Shown in pieces: positions 63,981 to 64,000 of a stretch of DNA of 64,000 bases; position 1 is the first letter of the stretch, and each line of letters starts with the position of its first letter. The stretch is from Monoplex corrugatus (taxonomy: Eukaryota > Mollusca > Gastropoda > Littorinimorpha > Ranellidae), in assembly GCA_030674185.1 (NCBI GenBank), contig JAPXFY010000015.1, positions 19,761,280-19,825,279 on the forward strand, given 5' to 3'. A model generated the notes under the pieces. The model saw only the letters and a list, made by a program, of their open reading frames with translations. It was not told the DNA's origin and did no database searches. The position numbers were made by a program, and so were the translations under genes.

Positions 63981-64000
63981 ATGCACATGCACACATACAC

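Overview
The window looks like nuclear DNA of an animal, most likely a mollusc and probably a gastropod. It has intron-rich genes with GT/AG introns, dense (CA)n and (CT)n microsatellites, tRNA-derived SINEs, CR1/L2-like LINEs and piggyBac elements. No operons, bacterial promoters or CRISPR arrays are present. The organism call is an inference from repeat style and protein similarity recalled from memory; no database was searched.

Two host genes were recognised, arranged tail to tail. On the + strand, at 11771-28235, lies the 3' part of a TTLL10-like tubulin glycylase. Eight exons are readable, covering most of the TTL/ATP-grasp domain and a low-complexity Ser/Thr/Asn tail; upstream exons are outside the window or unrecognised. 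On the - strand, at 62324-42882, lies the 3' part of PIK3R4 (VPS15), the regulatory subunit of the class III PI3-kinase complex. Nine exons encode the C-terminal WD40 propeller, and the kinase and HEAT parts lie beyond the right edge. Splice phases agree across all nine PIK3R4 exons and across the first seven TTLL10 exons. The last two TTLL10 exons each seem to carry a one-base frame break.

Layout: 1-11.7 kb is repeats (a TTAA-flanked palindromic element, SINEs, a LINE, large CT/GT tracts and a 2.3 kb minisatellite). 11.8-28.2 kb is TTLL10. 28.2-42.9 kb is the gap between the convergent genes, with 3' flanking DNA, a foldback element, minisatellites and a 2.6 kb piggyBac element. 42.9-62.3 kb is PIK3R4, whose introns hold a DIRS-like remnant, several minisatellites and a second piggyBac element split by a LINE. 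62.8-63.5 kb is another LINE remnant.

The most unusual feature is repeated duplication of exon boundaries. A 1.36 kb, 22-bp minisatellite in PIK3R4 is built from the last 16 exon bases plus the GTAAGT donor of the adjoining exon. The 3' splice site and first codons of TTLL10 exon 2 occur in three degenerate upstream copies. The start of TTLL10 exon 4 has a diverged in-frame 63-nt copy 1.5 kb upstream that could be a cassette exon. The PIK3R4 stop codon is also directly followed by a consensus splice donor. Together these make a concrete, testable case for amplification of splice sites.
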